From Chryseobacterium herbae (lineage in GTDB: Bacteria; Bacteroidota; Bacteroidia; Flavobacteriales; Weeksellaceae): a DNA stretch of 64,000 nt. The position numbers and the translations under genes are program-made. Of this stretch, positions 15,610 through 26,600 are shown piece by piece. How positions within the stretch are numbered: the first letter of the stretch is position 1; every line of letters begins with the position of its first letter. The stretch spans positions 1-64,000 of the forward strand of contig NZ_JAOAMU010000008.1 of assembly GCF_025154075.1 (NCBI RefSeq), read 5' to 3'. Under the pieces are notes generated by a model that saw only the letters and a program-made list of their open reading frames with translations, ran no database searches and was not told where the DNA came from.

Positions 15610-18168
15610 TTACTTCTTTTTGGCGGCTGGCTTTTTGGCAGCAGTTGTTTTCTTAGCGGCCGGTTTCTTGGCGGCTGGCTTCTTTTTCTCTGCAAAAGCA
15701 TTTTTATCCTGATCCGTGATCCATTTTTTCACCTCATCAAGTGATACGTCCTTCAGCTCTTCAGCTTCATATTTGGTATCGTCTTTTTTCTTCGGGATCT
15801 TGAACATGGCTTTTCCAAACTTTACGAATGGTCCCCATCTTCCGTTTTCAATGGAAATTTTTTCTTTTTCCCACTGCTGGATGTATCGGTTGGCTTCTTT
15901 TTCAAGTTTGGTATCAATCAATTCATTGATGTCGTCCTGAGAAAGATTGTCGAAATTATATTTCTTAGGAACATTGATGAACAGATCTTTGTATTTGATA
16001 AACGGTCCGAATCTTCCGGTTCCTTTCGTTACAGGATCTCCTTTGTAAGAAGCAATCGGTGCATCGGCTTTTTTCTTTTCGTTGATGATCTCTTCTGCAC
16101 GCGCCTGGCTTATTGAAAGTGGATCTTCTCCTTTTGGAATACTGATGAATGTTTCGCCCCACTTCACATAAGGTCCGAATCTTCCAACTCCCACGGAAAC
16201 AGGCTGCCCGTCAAATGCGTCCAGTTCAAACGGCAACTTGAAAAGCTCCAGTGCTTCTGCTAGAGAAATGGTTGCAATATTCTGCCCTGTCATCAGTGAA
16301 GCAAAGATTGGTTTTTCTTCATCTTCCGTTTCACCGATCTGGATCATTGCTCCAAATCTTCCGATTCTTGCATGAACATTTTTGCCGGTTTTAGGATCTA
16401 CCCCAAGAAGTCTGTCACCATTGGCTCTGTCTGCATTTTCTTCTACGTCTTCAATTCTCGGGTGGAATTTTGAGTAGAAATTGGTCATCATTTCTTTCCA
16501 CTTCTGATCTCCGTTGGCAATTTCGTCAAAACTTTCTTCTACTCTTGCTGTAAATCCGTAGTCCAGAATTTCTTTGAAGTTATCGGTTAGGAAATCATTT
16601 ACGACCTCACCGATATCTGTAGGAATGAATTTATTTTTGTCGCCCCCGAATTTTTCTTCAAGGACTTCTTTTTTGATTTTATCTTTTGTAAGAGACATTC
16701 TCACCACTTCACGGGCCTGAGGATCAATTTCTCTCTTGTCTACATATTCTCTGTTCTGAATGGTCTGGATCGTCGGTGCATATGTAGACGGACGTCCAAT
16801 TCCCAATTCTTCCAGTTTTTTCACCAAACCGGCTTCCGTGTATCTTGCGCTTGGTCTCGTGAATTTTTCTGAAGCTGTGATTTTTTTATAACTTAAGATT
16901 TCACCTACACTTACTTTAGGAAGTAATTTTTCGTTGTTTTCTTCATCATCGTCTTCTGTCTTTACAATTCCGTAAGCTTTAAGGAAACCATCAAAAATGA
17001 TCACTTCACCTTGCGCTTCAAAATTCTGAGGCAATGATGCATTTCCTATTTCGATCACGGTCTTCTCAATTTTAGCATTAGCCATCTGCGAAGCCAGTGT
17101 TCTTCTGTATATTAATTGGTATAGTCTGTTCAGTTGAACATCACCGATACTTTTTACGGCAAAATCAGTTGGACGGATCGCTTCGTGAGCTTCCTGTGCC
17201 GATGCAGATTTTGTGGTATAATTTCTTGGTGAAGAATATTCAGATCCGTATTCTGAAGTAATTTGTTTTTTCGCGCCTTCAATAGCTTCCTGGGAAAGGT
17301 TCACGGAGTCCGTTCTCATATAGGTTATGTATCCTTCTTCATACAGTCTTTGGGCAAGACGCATGGTGTTGGTTACATTGTATCCTAATCTTGAAGAAGC
17401 TTCCTGCTGTAGTGTGGAAGTAGTGAATGGTGCAGATGCAGTACGGGTTCCCGGTCTTGTTTCAACATTCAGAACTTTAAATTCTGTAGTCTTTGCTTTT
17501 TCAAGGAATTTTTCTGCGTCTTCTTCTTTCTCGAAGTCTTTTTTAAGTTTAGCAGAAATTTCCTGCTCGGTTTTATTTAAGAAGATCCCGTCCAGTTTAA
17601 AGCTCGCTTTCGGAACAAACTCACGGATTTCTTTTTCTCTTTCTACGATTAATCTTACGGCCACAGACTGTACTCTTCCTGCAGACAGACCCGGTTTTAC
17701 TTTTTTCCAAAGTACCGGAGACATTTCAAAACCTACGATTCTGTCCAGAACTCTTCTTGCCTGCTGGGCATTCACAAGATTCTGATCGATATCTCTTGGA
17801 TTTTCAATGGCTTTCAGAATGGCATTTTTAGTAATCTCGTGGAAAACAATTCTTTTTCTGTTTTCAGGCTTTAATTTCAGCTCGTCTGCAAGGTGCCATG
17901 CAATAGCTTCCCCTTCGCGGTCCTCATCGGACGCCAGCCATACCATTTCTGCTTTCTTTACTGCGGCCTTTAATTCTGCTACCAGTTTCTTTTTATCAGC
18001 CGAAACTTCGTAATCAGGGCTGAAGGTGGCAAGATCTATTCCCATTCCTTTTTTTGGAAGGTCACGGATGTGTCCGAAACTCGATTTCACATCGAAATCC
18101 TTCCCTAAATATTTCTGAATAGTTTTTGCTTTTGCCGGGGACTCTACGATTACTAAATTTTTCGACAT
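15610..18168 (-). CDS. topA: DNA topoisomerase I
   Basis: Type IA topoisomerase that relaxes negative supercoils through a 5'-phosphotyrosine intermediate. From the ATG at 18168 it has 852 residues. It opens with the Toprim domain (LVIVESPAKAKTIQKYLG, and DEDREGEAIAWH holding the acidic metal ligands), then the central arches with the active-site block GYITYMRTDS (catalytic Tyr283). The C-terminus has no cysteine zinc fingers but at least four TopA C-terminal repeats (GRFGAMIQIG, GRFGPYVKWG, GRFGPFIKYK, GRWGPFVKFG), then a histone H1-like tail of repeated KKPAAKK. The frame opens 21 bases earlier, but MSKNLVIVESPAK is the family start. Confidence 0.97.
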   Translation of the reverse strand: MSKNLVIVESPAKAKTIQKYLGKDFDVKSSFGHIRDLPKKGMGIDLATFSPDYEVSADKKKLVAELKAAVKKAEMVWLASDEDREGEAIAWHLADELKLKPENRKRIVFHEITKNAILKAIENPRDIDQNLVNAQQARRVLDRIVGFEMSPVLWKKVKPGLSAGRVQSVAVRLIVEREKEIREFVPKASFKLDGIFLNKTEQEISAKLKKDFEKEEDAEKFLEKAKTTEFKVLNVETRPGTRTASAPFTTSTLQQEASSRLGYNVTNTMRLAQRLYEEGYITYMRTDSVNLSQEAIEGAKKQITSEYGSEYSSPRNYTTKSASAQEAHEAIRPTDFAVKSIGDVQLNRLYQLIYRRTLASQMANAKIEKTVIEIGNASLPQNFEAQGEVIIFDGFLKAYGIVKTEDDDEENNEKLLPKVSVGEILSYKKITASEKFTRPSARYTEAGLVKKLEELGIGRPSTYAPTIQTIQNREYVDKREIDPQAREVVRMSLTKDKIKKEVLEEKFGGDKNKFIPTDIGEVVNDFLTDNFKEILDYGFTARVEESFDEIANGDQKWKEMMTNFYSKFHPRIEDVEENADRANGDRLLGVDPKTGKNVHARIGRFGAMIQIGETEDEEKPIFASLMTGQNIATISLAEALELFKLPFELDAFDGQPVSVGVGRFGPYVKWGETFISIPKGEDPLSISQARAEEIINEKKKADAPIASYKGDPVTKGTGRFGPFIKYKDLFINVPKKYNFDNLSQDDINELIDTKLEKEANRYIQQWEKEKISIENGRWGPFVKFGKAMFKIPKKKDDTKYEAEELKDVSLDEVKKWITDQDKNAFAEKKKPAAKKPAAKKTTAAKKPAAKKK

Positions 18169-18186
18169 TCTAAAAAAAATTTTTTG

Positions 18187-18194
18187 CAAAAGTA
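18187..18194 (-). promoter_or_regulatory. -7 box upstream of topA
   Basis: TACTTTTG followed by CAAAAA on the minus strand, 19 bases before the topA ATG, matching TAnnTTTG. A -33 TTG is not clear. Confidence 0.45.
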
Positions 18195-18390
18195 AAGCTT
18201 TTTTATTATATACTTTTTGTTAAAACAGTTTAATTTAATATTTAGATGCGTTTAACAGGCCTTTCCGAGGGCCTTTTTATAGATATCAACTCCTTTAGAG
18301 CCTACAGTTTAGGGTAAAATTTAGCTTCAATAAAATAGATGATATAGAATTTTTCACCAATGCTGATAGATGCAACGTATATGAAAGGCA

Positions 18391-18424
18391 TAAAAAAGCA
18401 GAACAGGAAACCCTATTCTGCTCT
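18391..18424 (-). terminator. Terminator of the FISUMP/T9SS protein gene
   Basis: On the minus strand AGCAGAATAG and CTGTTCTGCT pair around GGTTTC and are followed by six T residues, about 20 bases past the stop of the 18444-21875 gene. Confidence 0.85.
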
Positions 18425-18443
18425 ACTATTGCTTTTTTTAGTT

Positions 18444-21400
18444 TTATTGTTTGATGATTTTCACAATTTTTTCAGAATTATTGATTCTTACTAAATATAT
18501 TCCTGACGTGAGCGTAGAAAGATCTGTTTTCCCGTTCTCAAATTTACCTGATCTCACCAGCTGTCCGGACATATTATAGAGCTGATAATAATACCCATGT
18601 CGTTCCGGTGCAGCGCTATACAGAATATCTTTTACCGGATTCGGGAATAAAGTGATTTTGTTCTCACTTATTTTTTCTTTCACCTCAGCACTGCTTAAAA
18701 TTTCCGCTCCTTTTCCTGATGCTAAAACTGTAACCTGCAATTTCGGAATAGGTCCGGCTTCATTTCCATCGGAATCATATTTCATTTTTACACATCGGCA
18801 GCTCGTTCCGAAATACGGATCATTATTATCATTAAAAGCGATAAAACGGTTGGCTGTAGATGCTGCATCAAATAGAATATTAATGGATCTTCCCAGATAA
18901 TTGGCAGCCAAAGATCCAGTCCAGACTCCCGGATATTGAAAATTGACTGTATTAAAAGTTCCTTGCGGAGACTGATTCGCCAGAACACTTCTGAAGCCTC
19001 GCGAGCCCGAATCCGGAAAATTCCCCACTGTGTAATTAGCACCGTTAAACATATATCCTATCGTAGAAGTGGTAGAAGGATTCCTTACTCTTGTTCCTGA
19101 ATAATCTGTGGTCACACTGTAAAAGGTGGCAGCCTTTTTATCTTTTTTGTACCATGGCGATTGTCCAAAATCCTGATTCGAGATCAAAGCAGAACTTGTA
19201 ATATCGGGTATTCTCCAGCCTTCAGGACATGGATCAAAAGGAGACTTCTTCCCACCTCTTCCCCATCGGTCCGGAGCAAGGTTCGGTTCATTAGCCAGCC
19301 AGTCTGTTCCATTGGTATAATTCGGCGTTGCACTGTTATACGGGGCAAAAGAACTTGGAATCATATACACCAAAGGGTTTTTAACAGAGTAAGACAGTAC
19401 TTTCGCTATTTTTTCTGCCGGTCGGTCTGTACTCTGTGTGTTTGAAGCCGCTGCATACGTATTGTATGGAACAATATAATTTCCTGACATATTATTGTAA
19501 GTAGCAGGAGTGAGTGTTGTATAACTAACTGTCCCGTTGTCGGCTGCAGCGCCCAGAAATATAGTATAGGAAGCTCTGTTATCTGCGTTTTGAAATGTAG
19601 GAATCGGGTCTTTTCTTCCCCATTGATAATGCATTCCTGTCGAAGCTCTGATTTTGGCAAGCTCCGCAGTGGTGGGACTAAGTCCATTGGCCACCATAGG
19701 GAGAGCGTCTGTTGCTCCGAGGTTTCTATCCATAAACTCTGTCTGAAGAACGACATCTGCTTTATTTACATAATTCACATAATTTATCGCCTCATTTGCC
19801 GGAAGCTCTGTGGTATAATTAAAGGATGCAAGAGCAGAATCCGTGATCCAGATATGCCAGCTCCAGTATACCGGAGATGTAATACTTCCGTTATGAAGCG
19901 TTACCACAGCATTTCCGCTTTGATTGGGTCTGATCTCCACTGAAATTTTTGAGCTGCCGATGCTTTGGATTGAAGAAGGTGAAGGATTAACCACACTTAT
20001 CTTATTAATCAGAGCTGTATTGGTTGTCCACAGCACATTCGCTTTTAAATTGCTGAAACTGGAAGGATCCAGAATCCCCTGGTTATTCAGCAATTGACTC
20101 TGTACTGAAAACGCTTTGCTTACAGGAATTTCTACTGTAAAAGGCTGGGTATTCTTAACAGCCTGATAGGTATTGGGATTATTAATTCCCTCTCCGTATT
20201 CTAAAGCCGGAGCTAAATATTCAGAAGGGAAATTATATTTATTCACAACATAAAGCGGATCTTTGATGCATCGGCAGCCATTAGCTTCGGAGGTATACAT
20301 TCCTGACATGGGCATGTAGGTATATCTTCCTTTAATATTGGGATAGGCTGGATCAGGAACATCCGGCTGTCCTTTATCAGGGATCATATAAAGTCCTCTG
20401 GTAAGTACGGTGGGTGATCCATCAAAATGTCTGCCCATCGTAGCGGTCCATAAAGCTACATGATGCTGATCGGTATACTGTCCTTCATGTGCATCCCTGA
20501 TCAACTGTCCTGTTCCCGGAAAAACACCCATATCATTACCTCCCACATTGGAAAGAACAAAACCAAAATTGGGATAAACCCGGAATCCGGTCATGAATGC
20601 AGGAATACCGGCATCCGTAGGTTTTATGAAGTGGTATTTATTTGTTTCAAAAACATTTTTAGCCATATTGGTTCTAACACCGAAAGGAGAAAAATCTACT
20701 CTTATATCATCTTCGTAAGACTGGGACCCTAAATTGGCAACAAGCATTGAGGGGACTCTCCATCCATTCGGGCACGGGTCGTAAGGTGACTTGTCTCTGT
20801 ATGGCTGTGCACTGCTGTCATTATTATAATCCGCACTGATCATTCCGCGGGAATTATCAGACCAAAGATTAAGTTCAGAAAGCCTGCCGTCGCCCATTTC
20901 CAGGAAGCGGCCAAACCAGTTGACCGGAAGATTCGGATTGTTATTGTAATAGGCCTGATTACTGCTGTCATCTTTATTTACATAAATCAGGCTTAACGGA
21001 TTTTTCACTGAAAGTCTGATATTCCCGATCACTTCAGCATTTGCTAATGCAACGAACTTCGTAAAGTTATCGATACTTACAGCACCGTTAAAGTTCTTCG
21101 CTGCTCTGTGTCTCACTCTCCCCACGGAACCTGATACTTCATAAAAGTCATTTCCTCTTGTCAACAATGGTGGAATCGGGTCTTTCCTTCCCCACTGATA
21201 GAGCAATCCGATATTTCTGTTCCAGTCTGAGGAAGTAATGGAGCCACTCAAAGCACCGAGATTACGGTCCATCCACTTCCAGTCGGCATCGGGAACAGGC
21301 TCAACAGTTCCGTCAGTCTTCATTCTTGTGATGTTGCTAAAACTTTTGTAAGTTGATCCGTTACCAGGATCGTCAGTTACCCAGATATGCCAGCTCCAAT

Positions 21401-21875
21401 AGATCTCTCCGTTTACCCTGAAGGCGATGACGGCATTTCCTTTTTTGGTTTTATTGATGGGAACTTTTATTTTGGCGTTCTGATTAGAATCCAGAACCTC
21501 GAGAGAATAACCCGTTCCTGATTTGATGAGACCGTGGGTATCTTCCCACAATACATCGGCTGTTACTGTACCGGCAGGAATTCCGCCGTCTTTAATGTAT
21601 TTATCTTCTGCCCACATGGCGTAGGCTTTTCGTACCGGAATCAACAGACCTTCACTGCTTTGACCGGGATCAAAAATATAGCTATTGGGAGCTTTTGTCC
21701 AGTCCGGAGCCGCTTCTCTGCTACCAGGTTTACGCAAGGTATCACCTGTTGACACTAATCTTTCCGTATATCTATACGAGGGAGGAATTTCATTTAATTC
21801 CCTACTATTCATGGAATAGGTACCAATCGACACTAAGCAAAAAATTGCCGCAAAATTTTTAACTAAATTTTTCAT
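18444..21875 (-). CDS. Large T9SS-secreted protein with two FISUMP-like domains
   Basis: An 1143-residue surface or secreted protein. A signal peptide (residues 1-22) is followed by two similar halves (about 60-560 and 575-1060). Each has a beta-sandwich segment ending WSWHIWVTD or WSWHIWITD, then a block with DRNLGA, YQWGRKDPIP, SPYDPCPNGWRVPS or SPFDPCPEGWRIPD, and finally CRCIKD or CRCVKM. The 'CP.GWR.P' pattern is that of the Fibrobacter succinogenes major paralogous (FISUMP) domain. The last 75 residues are a type A T9SS sorting tail: ITLFPNPVKDILY, then SGIYLVRI. Function unknown; the cysteine pairs suggest disulfide-stabilised lectin-like folds. Single-gene unit with its own terminator. 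Confidence 0.82.
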   Translation of the reverse strand: MKNLVKNFAAIFCLVSIGTYSMNSRELNEIPPSYRYTERLVSTGDTLRKPGSREAAPDWTKAPNSYIFDPGQSSEGLLIPVRKAYAMWAEDKYIKDGGIPAGTVTADVLWEDTHGLIKSGTGYSLEVLDSNQNAKIKVPINKTKKGNAVIAFRVNGEIYWSWHIWVTDDPGNGSTYKSFSNITRMKTDGTVEPVPDADWKWMDRNLGALSGSITSSDWNRNIGLLYQWGRKDPIPPLLTRGNDFYEVSGSVGRVRHRAAKNFNGAVSIDNFTKFVALANAEVIGNIRLSVKNPLSLIYVNKDDSSNQAYYNNNPNLPVNWFGRFLEMGDGRLSELNLWSDNSRGMISADYNNDSSAQPYRDKSPYDPCPNGWRVPSMLVANLGSQSYEDDIRVDFSPFGVRTNMAKNVFETNKYHFIKPTDAGIPAFMTGFRVYPNFGFVLSNVGGNDMGVFPGTGQLIRDAHEGQYTDQHHVALWTATMGRHFDGSPTVLTRGLYMIPDKGQPDVPDPAYPNIKGRYTYMPMSGMYTSEANGCRCIKDPLYVVNKYNFPSEYLAPALEYGEGINNPNTYQAVKNTQPFTVEIPVSKAFSVQSQLLNNQGILDPSSFSNLKANVLWTTNTALINKISVVNPSPSSIQSIGSSKISVEIRPNQSGNAVVTLHNGSITSPVYWSWHIWITDSALASFNYTTELPANEAINYVNYVNKADVVLQTEFMDRNLGATDALPMVANGLSPTTAELAKIRASTGMHYQWGRKDPIPTFQNADNRASYTIFLGAAADNGTVSYTTLTPATYNNMSGNYIVPYNTYAAASNTQSTDRPAEKIAKVLSYSVKNPLVYMIPSSFAPYNSATPNYTNGTDWLANEPNLAPDRWGRGGKKSPFDPCPEGWRIPDITSSALISNQDFGQSPWYKKDKKAATFYSVTTDYSGTRVRNPSTTSTIGYMFNGANYTVGNFPDSGSRGFRSVLANQSPQGTFNTVNFQYPGVWTGSLAANYLGRSINILFDAASTANRFIAFNDNNDPYFGTSCRCVKMKYDSDGNEAGPIPKLQVTVLASGKGAEILSSAEVKEKISENKITLFPNPVKDILYSAAPERHGYYYQLYNMSGQLVRSGKFENGKTDLSTLTSGIYLVRINNSEKIVKIIKQ

Positions 21876-22185
21876 ATCCTTAGACTTGTGTGCCCTTCAG
21901 GAAATACAACTTTTAATCCTTTGCTAACTATAAACCATTAATAACATAAATAAGAATTCAATATTCAAATTACACTATTAATAATCAATCAGTAAAAGAT
22001 TATAAATATAAAAACGGCACAACTCGTTTCACAGGATGCAAAAATAAATGATTCAAATGACATATCGGATCCTGAAATTTCAACTTGAATATATCTTAAT
22101 ATTCCCGGGAAATAATACAGAAAAGATCACAAAAAAAGACAGCTCTGCCGCTGTCTTTTGTATGATATGATCAATAGATTACGTA
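21876..22185. other. 310-base gap: 5' region of the FISUMP gene and terminator of the EpsG gene
   Basis: No open frame of note. On the minus strand a TATTTTTG box at 22039-22046 could promote the FISUMP gene with a leader of about 160 bases. The terminator at 22131-22160 closes the upstream EpsG gene. The rest is AT-rich without visible structure. Confidence 0.5.
22131..22160 (-). terminator. Terminator of the EpsG-type gene
   Basis: On the minus strand AAAGACAGC, a GGCAGA loop and GCTGTCTTT form a perfect nine-pair stem followed by seven T, 26 bases past the stop. Confidence 0.88.
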
Positions 22186-23325
22186 CTAAGGAAGAATGTG
22201 ATTATTATAAAGTTCCGTTGTAAATCTGCCGACTTTGATATTGTTAAAGGAACAGAAAACAATAAAATTAAAAATAACAAGGGCTATGATAAAGGAGTAA
22301 ATCACTTTTTTCATCCCACTCGAAACCACATACATTGTATTCGGGATAATGATGTAAGAGAACCCAATAAAAGCTCCTACCAACCTGGACGAAAATACCG
22401 GATTGTTTCTGAAAATAAAGTAAAAACATATCCCTATTACCGCATAGGCCCTATGGTATTCGTAGTATGGATACAGTTCTTTCATCTTGGTATCGAACGC
22501 AAAAAGGAAGAACGTGAGGATCATCATCATGGCCTCCGGGATCCCAAAACCACCATTTAGTCTTTCTATGGATTCGTCCATGTATCCGTTCAGACCTTCT
22601 ACAAGGATATTGTCCGACGCCATACCACTCAGGAAATCCCCAAAAACCCGGTAGATTTCAAAAGGCGAAAGAAATATTGAAATTATAATCAGCACCAGCA
22701 TTACGGTTTTGCTCAGAGGAATACGGGCCAGCCAATACAGCGGAAGAAACAGATAACTTACCGTGTGGATTCCGGATGCAATAAATATAAAGAAGAGATA
22801 ATGCCAGAGTTTCCGCTCTTTGATATACCGTATGGCAAAATAAACAATGAATGTTCCTAAGTTCTGCCTGATCTGCCCACTCTCTCCAACAAAGAAGTAA
22901 GGAACAAACATAAACAAGGTAAATGTAAAGGGATAAAAAGTATTGTCTTCCGTATATTTTATCTTAAAAAAGATGGCGCAGATCGCGATCACGAGCGTGA
23001 GGACATAAAAAGGAGCATCGAATATATTGAGCAATATTTTATTGATCAAAGTATACAGCCATTCTACATCCAGCTGATCAGAGCCTTCTATATGCAGCAT
23101 CTTCAGAAAGATACTTTCGTAACTTTTGGTATCGGAATAGATGTACAGTCCTCTGTAACTTCCGTAGTCGGGTCCTACATTATCACGGAAACCAACCAGT
23201 ATAATAAGATATACTCCCAAAAACCAAAGCCACTTTTTTTCTACTTTTTTTCCAAAAACTTCCATCAGACTGAAAAAAAGCATGTAGACAATTGCAACTA
23301 AGAAATATGGATGTAGTATACTCAT
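22186..23325 (-). CDS. EpsG-family polysaccharide polymerase-like membrane protein
   Basis: A 379-residue polytopic protein with about ten TM helices. The opening segment, ending IILVGFRDNVGPDYGSYRGLY, has the 'GfRd.vG.DY..Y' pattern typical of EpsG/Wzy-like polymerases that link repeat units of exopolysaccharides at the inner membrane. GESGQIRQNLGTFIVYFAIRYI in the middle is also typical. It stands alone, 8.7 kb from the nearest glycosyltransferase, so its polysaccharide locus is either split or lies elsewhere. A strong terminator follows; a possible -7 box TACTTTTG lies about 210 bases upstream. Polymerase function is inferred from family style. Confidence 0.8.
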   Translation of the reverse strand: MSILHPYFLVAIVYMLFFSLMEVFGKKVEKKWLWFLGVYLIILVGFRDNVGPDYGSYRGLYIYSDTKSYESIFLKMLHIEGSDQLDVEWLYTLINKILLNIFDAPFYVLTLVIAICAIFFKIKYTEDNTFYPFTFTLFMFVPYFFVGESGQIRQNLGTFIVYFAIRYIKERKLWHYLFFIFIASGIHTVSYLFLPLYWLARIPLSKTVMLVLIIISIFLSPFEIYRVFGDFLSGMASDNILVEGLNGYMDESIERLNGGFGIPEAMMMILTFFLFAFDTKMKELYPYYEYHRAYAVIGICFYFIFRNNPVFSSRLVGAFIGFSYIIIPNTMYVVSSGMKKVIYSFIIALVIFNFIVFCSFNNIKVGRFTTELYNNHILP

Positions 23326-23656
23326 GCTAGTCTATCGTTTTTTTTAATCGGTGCAGCGCAGGGGGAAAATCCAGATCTGTCACCAGATAGGAAATACAGC
23401 AGAAAAGGAAATGCTATGGGGAATAGAAATCCGTCTATTTTTTCATCATTTTTTTTCAACATATCTAAACAGATTCTTATTTCTTTAATAATAATATGGG
23501 TTTAAAATATATTTTTTGAAAGGGAACTTTTGCAAAAGTAGAATATTTTTTTATTCTGCCTAGAATATTTTGTTGATTTTCAGACAAAACTTATAGCCTA
23601 AATGTTTTGAACTAATGCTGAAAAAATTAAATTTGCAGACTTGATTTCACATTGTA
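23326..23656. other. 331-base divergent promoter region
   Basis: No coding frame. It separates the minus-strand EpsG gene from the plus-strand pigment operon. The plus-strand promoter is at 23605-23635. On the minus strand TACTTTTG at 23533-23540, inside the palindrome CTTTTGCAAAAG, may serve the EpsG gene with a leader of about 200 bases. Confidence 0.5.
23605..23635 (+). promoter_or_regulatory. Promoter of pigment unit A (MMPL-darA-darB)
   Basis: TTTTG at 23605-23609, then 18 bases, then TAAATTTG at 23628-23635, followed by GC-type context. The ATG of the exporter gene is 22 bases further on. Spacing and both boxes fit the Bacteroidota consensus, so this is one of the best promoters in the window. 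Confidence 0.7.
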
Positions 23657-26600
23657 ATGCATCGTTTTTTTATATTTTTATATTATCTGATTTCCAAAAA
23701 TAAGATTCTTTCCGTAATTATTACGCTAGGAATAGCTGTAGTATGCGGTTTTTTTGCTTCAAAAATCAATTTCGAAGAGGATATTAACCAGATTATTCCT
23801 AAAAATGAAAAATCAGATCTTACGGCAAAAGTTCTTAAACAGCTGAATTTTTCGGACAAGATCATCGTGATCATAGAAAATAAATCTAAGGAAGATGAAT
23901 TCCAGCTTTCTGAAACCGCTGACACTTTTCTGCAGAAAGTGGAACCTCTGAAAAAATACATTGGCTCCGTTCAGGGAAAGGTGAATGATAGTGAAATTTC
24001 AGAAACATTTGATTTTGTGAACCAGAATCTTCCTTTGTTCCTTGATGAAAACGATTATAAGGAAATTGAACGGAAACTTCAGAAAGACAGCATTTCAAAA
24101 CGTGTAGAGAACAATTACGTATCTCTGGTTTCTCCAACGAGTCTTGTGACAAAAGAGTTTATCAAAAAAGATCCGCTGGGAATAACCTATTTAGGTATTA
24201 AGAAATTAAATGCTTTAAATATCAGCAAAGATTTCAAGCTTGAAGATAATTACATTGTCACCAAAGACGGAAAAAACCTGCTCCTATTCATTGAACCGAA
24301 AAATAAAAGCAATGACACCAAGGGCAATGAAGCCTTTGTCAATCAGCTTAATGAAATAAAAGACGGCATCAACAAACAGTTCAAAGGAAAAACAGAGCTC
24401 AGCTATTTCGGTTCTCCGGTGATTGCCGTGGCGAATGCCCAACAGATTAAAAAAGACATCCAGAATACAGTCATGATCTCAATGACGGTGCTACTGATCC
24501 TGCTTATTTATTATTTCAGGAACTTTTTTACTCCGATTATTGTATTTCTCCCAACTGTATTTTCAGTGCTTCTTGCCCTGCTGATTCTTTACTTCATTAA
24601 AGATAAGATTTCCGCTATTTCTTTAAGCGTAGGTGCTATCCTTATTGGAATTACGATAGATTATGCCCTTCATATTCTTACCCATTATAAGCATAATAAC
24701 AATATAGAAGAGCTTTACAAAGAAATCACACAACCCATCGTACTGAGCAGTGCCACAACGGCCGTCTCTTTTCTGTGTCTGGTATTTGTGCGTTCTGAAG
24801 CGTTGAAAGATTTGGGTCTTTTTGCAGCGATTACTGTCATTTTTTCTTCCATCACGGCATTGATCATCGTTCCTCAGCTTTATAAGCCGAAACAGAAAGA
24901 AGATCATCAGAGCACCAATTTCATCGATAAGATCGGATCTTATCCTTATGAGAAAAACAAACCTCTGATCATTGGCTGTTCCATTATTATAGTGGCGTGT
25001 CTTTTTGGTTTCAGGCATGTAGGATTTAATGAAGATATCGGGGACCTTAATTATATTCCGAAAGATTTAAAAATAAGTGAAGCCAAACTACAGAAGCTTT
25101 CCGACATTACTTCAAAATCTATTTATACCATTTCTTATGGAGATTCTGAGGAAGAAGCGCTGGCAAGAAACTCCCGCCTGAGCAATTTCCTTGAAAAAGA
25201 AAAGAAGGAAGGAAAAATTCTGAGCTACAGTTCTCTCGGAAACGTTGTCCTTTCTGAAAAAGATCAGAAACAAAGGATTGAAACCTGGAAGAAATTCTGG
25301 GATCCGGATAAAAAGAACCGCACGGTTTCTGAGCTCGTGAGCAGCGGAAATCAATTTGGGTTCAACAGCGGTGCTTTTGCTCAATTTAATGAAGTTTTAA
25401 ATAAAAATTATACGGAATTAAGTCTTAAAGATTACGAGAAAGTAAAGGCATTACAGATCTCCGAATTCCTTAGTAATGAAAACGGTTTTTATACGGTTTC
25501 CAATGTAGTCAAGGTAGATGAGAAGAAGAGGGATCACTTTATAAAAGATGTTGAGAAGCATCACGACGCACTGGCCATCGACCGACAGCAGATGAATGAA
25601 AACTTTCTGGGACTGCTGAAGAAAGATTTCAGTACTCTCATCAATTACTCTCTTCTCGCCATCGTTCTGACGATCATTGTTTTCTTCAGAAACTTTGAAC
25701 TTACGGTTCTGACAATGTTTCCGATTGTATTGACCGGAGTCGTAACAGCCGGTATTCTGTATTTTCTTGGATTGGAATTAAATATTTTCAGTACAGTGGT
25801 CTGTACACTGGTATTCGGTGTGGGAGATGACTTCAGTATTTTCCTTACAAAGGCCATGCAGAAGGAGCATACAACCGGGAAAAACGAACTTCCGACTTAC
25901 AGAACTTCTATTATTCTGGCAGTTTTTACAACGATATTATCGATCGGGTCTCTGATCTTTGCCAAACATCCGGCTTTACATTCACTGGCGCTGGTTGCTT
26001 TGATCGGAATGTTTTCCGTGATCATTATTACCTCAACGCTTTATCCGTTCTGGTTTAGATTACTGATTACAAACAGAGCTAAGAAAGGACTTTCGCCTAT
26101 CACTTTCAGACTGTTGTTAAGATGTATCATTTCATTCTTTTACTACGGATTGGGAGGATTGGTCTTTTCACTGATCGGAAGTATATTTATCAAGAGATCA
26201 AAAGGGAAAACTTTAGATATTATTAAATTAATTTTAGCTAAATTTTTAACATCGGTATTGCATCTTAGTCCTTTTGTAAGAAAAAGAGTGATAAAAAATC
26301 CGGCAGAAGATTTCAGCAGACCAGCCGTGATCATCGCCAACCATACTTCTTTCCTGGACACACTTGCGATCGCCATGGCAACACATAAGATCATTTATCT
26401 GGTGAATGACTGGGTGTATGATTCTCCGGTTTTCGGAAAACTGGTAAGAGCACTTGGTTTCTATCCTGTTTCTCAGGGAATAGAGAATGGTATGGAAAAG
26501 CTGAAAGAAAAGATTGATCAGGGATATTCGCTGGTTGTTTTTCCGGAAGCGGAACGTTCTTATACGAATGATGTAAAAAGATTCCACAAAGGAGCCTTCT

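Noticed and set aside
18257..18279. AGGCC / GGCCT hairpin followed by T residues on the plus strand
   Set aside because: No plus-strand gene lies before it, and on the minus strand there is no T run, so it has no clear role as a terminator.
19406..19943. Open frames on both strands inside the FISUMP gene
   Set aside because: They are shadows of the 1143-residue frame; their translations lack any domain pattern and are rich in His, Arg and Cys, as expected of out-of-frame reading.
22186..23325. Membership of the EpsG-type gene in the wza-wzc locus
   Set aside because: topA, its terminators and the FISUMP gene lie between them, and the EpsG gene has its own terminator.
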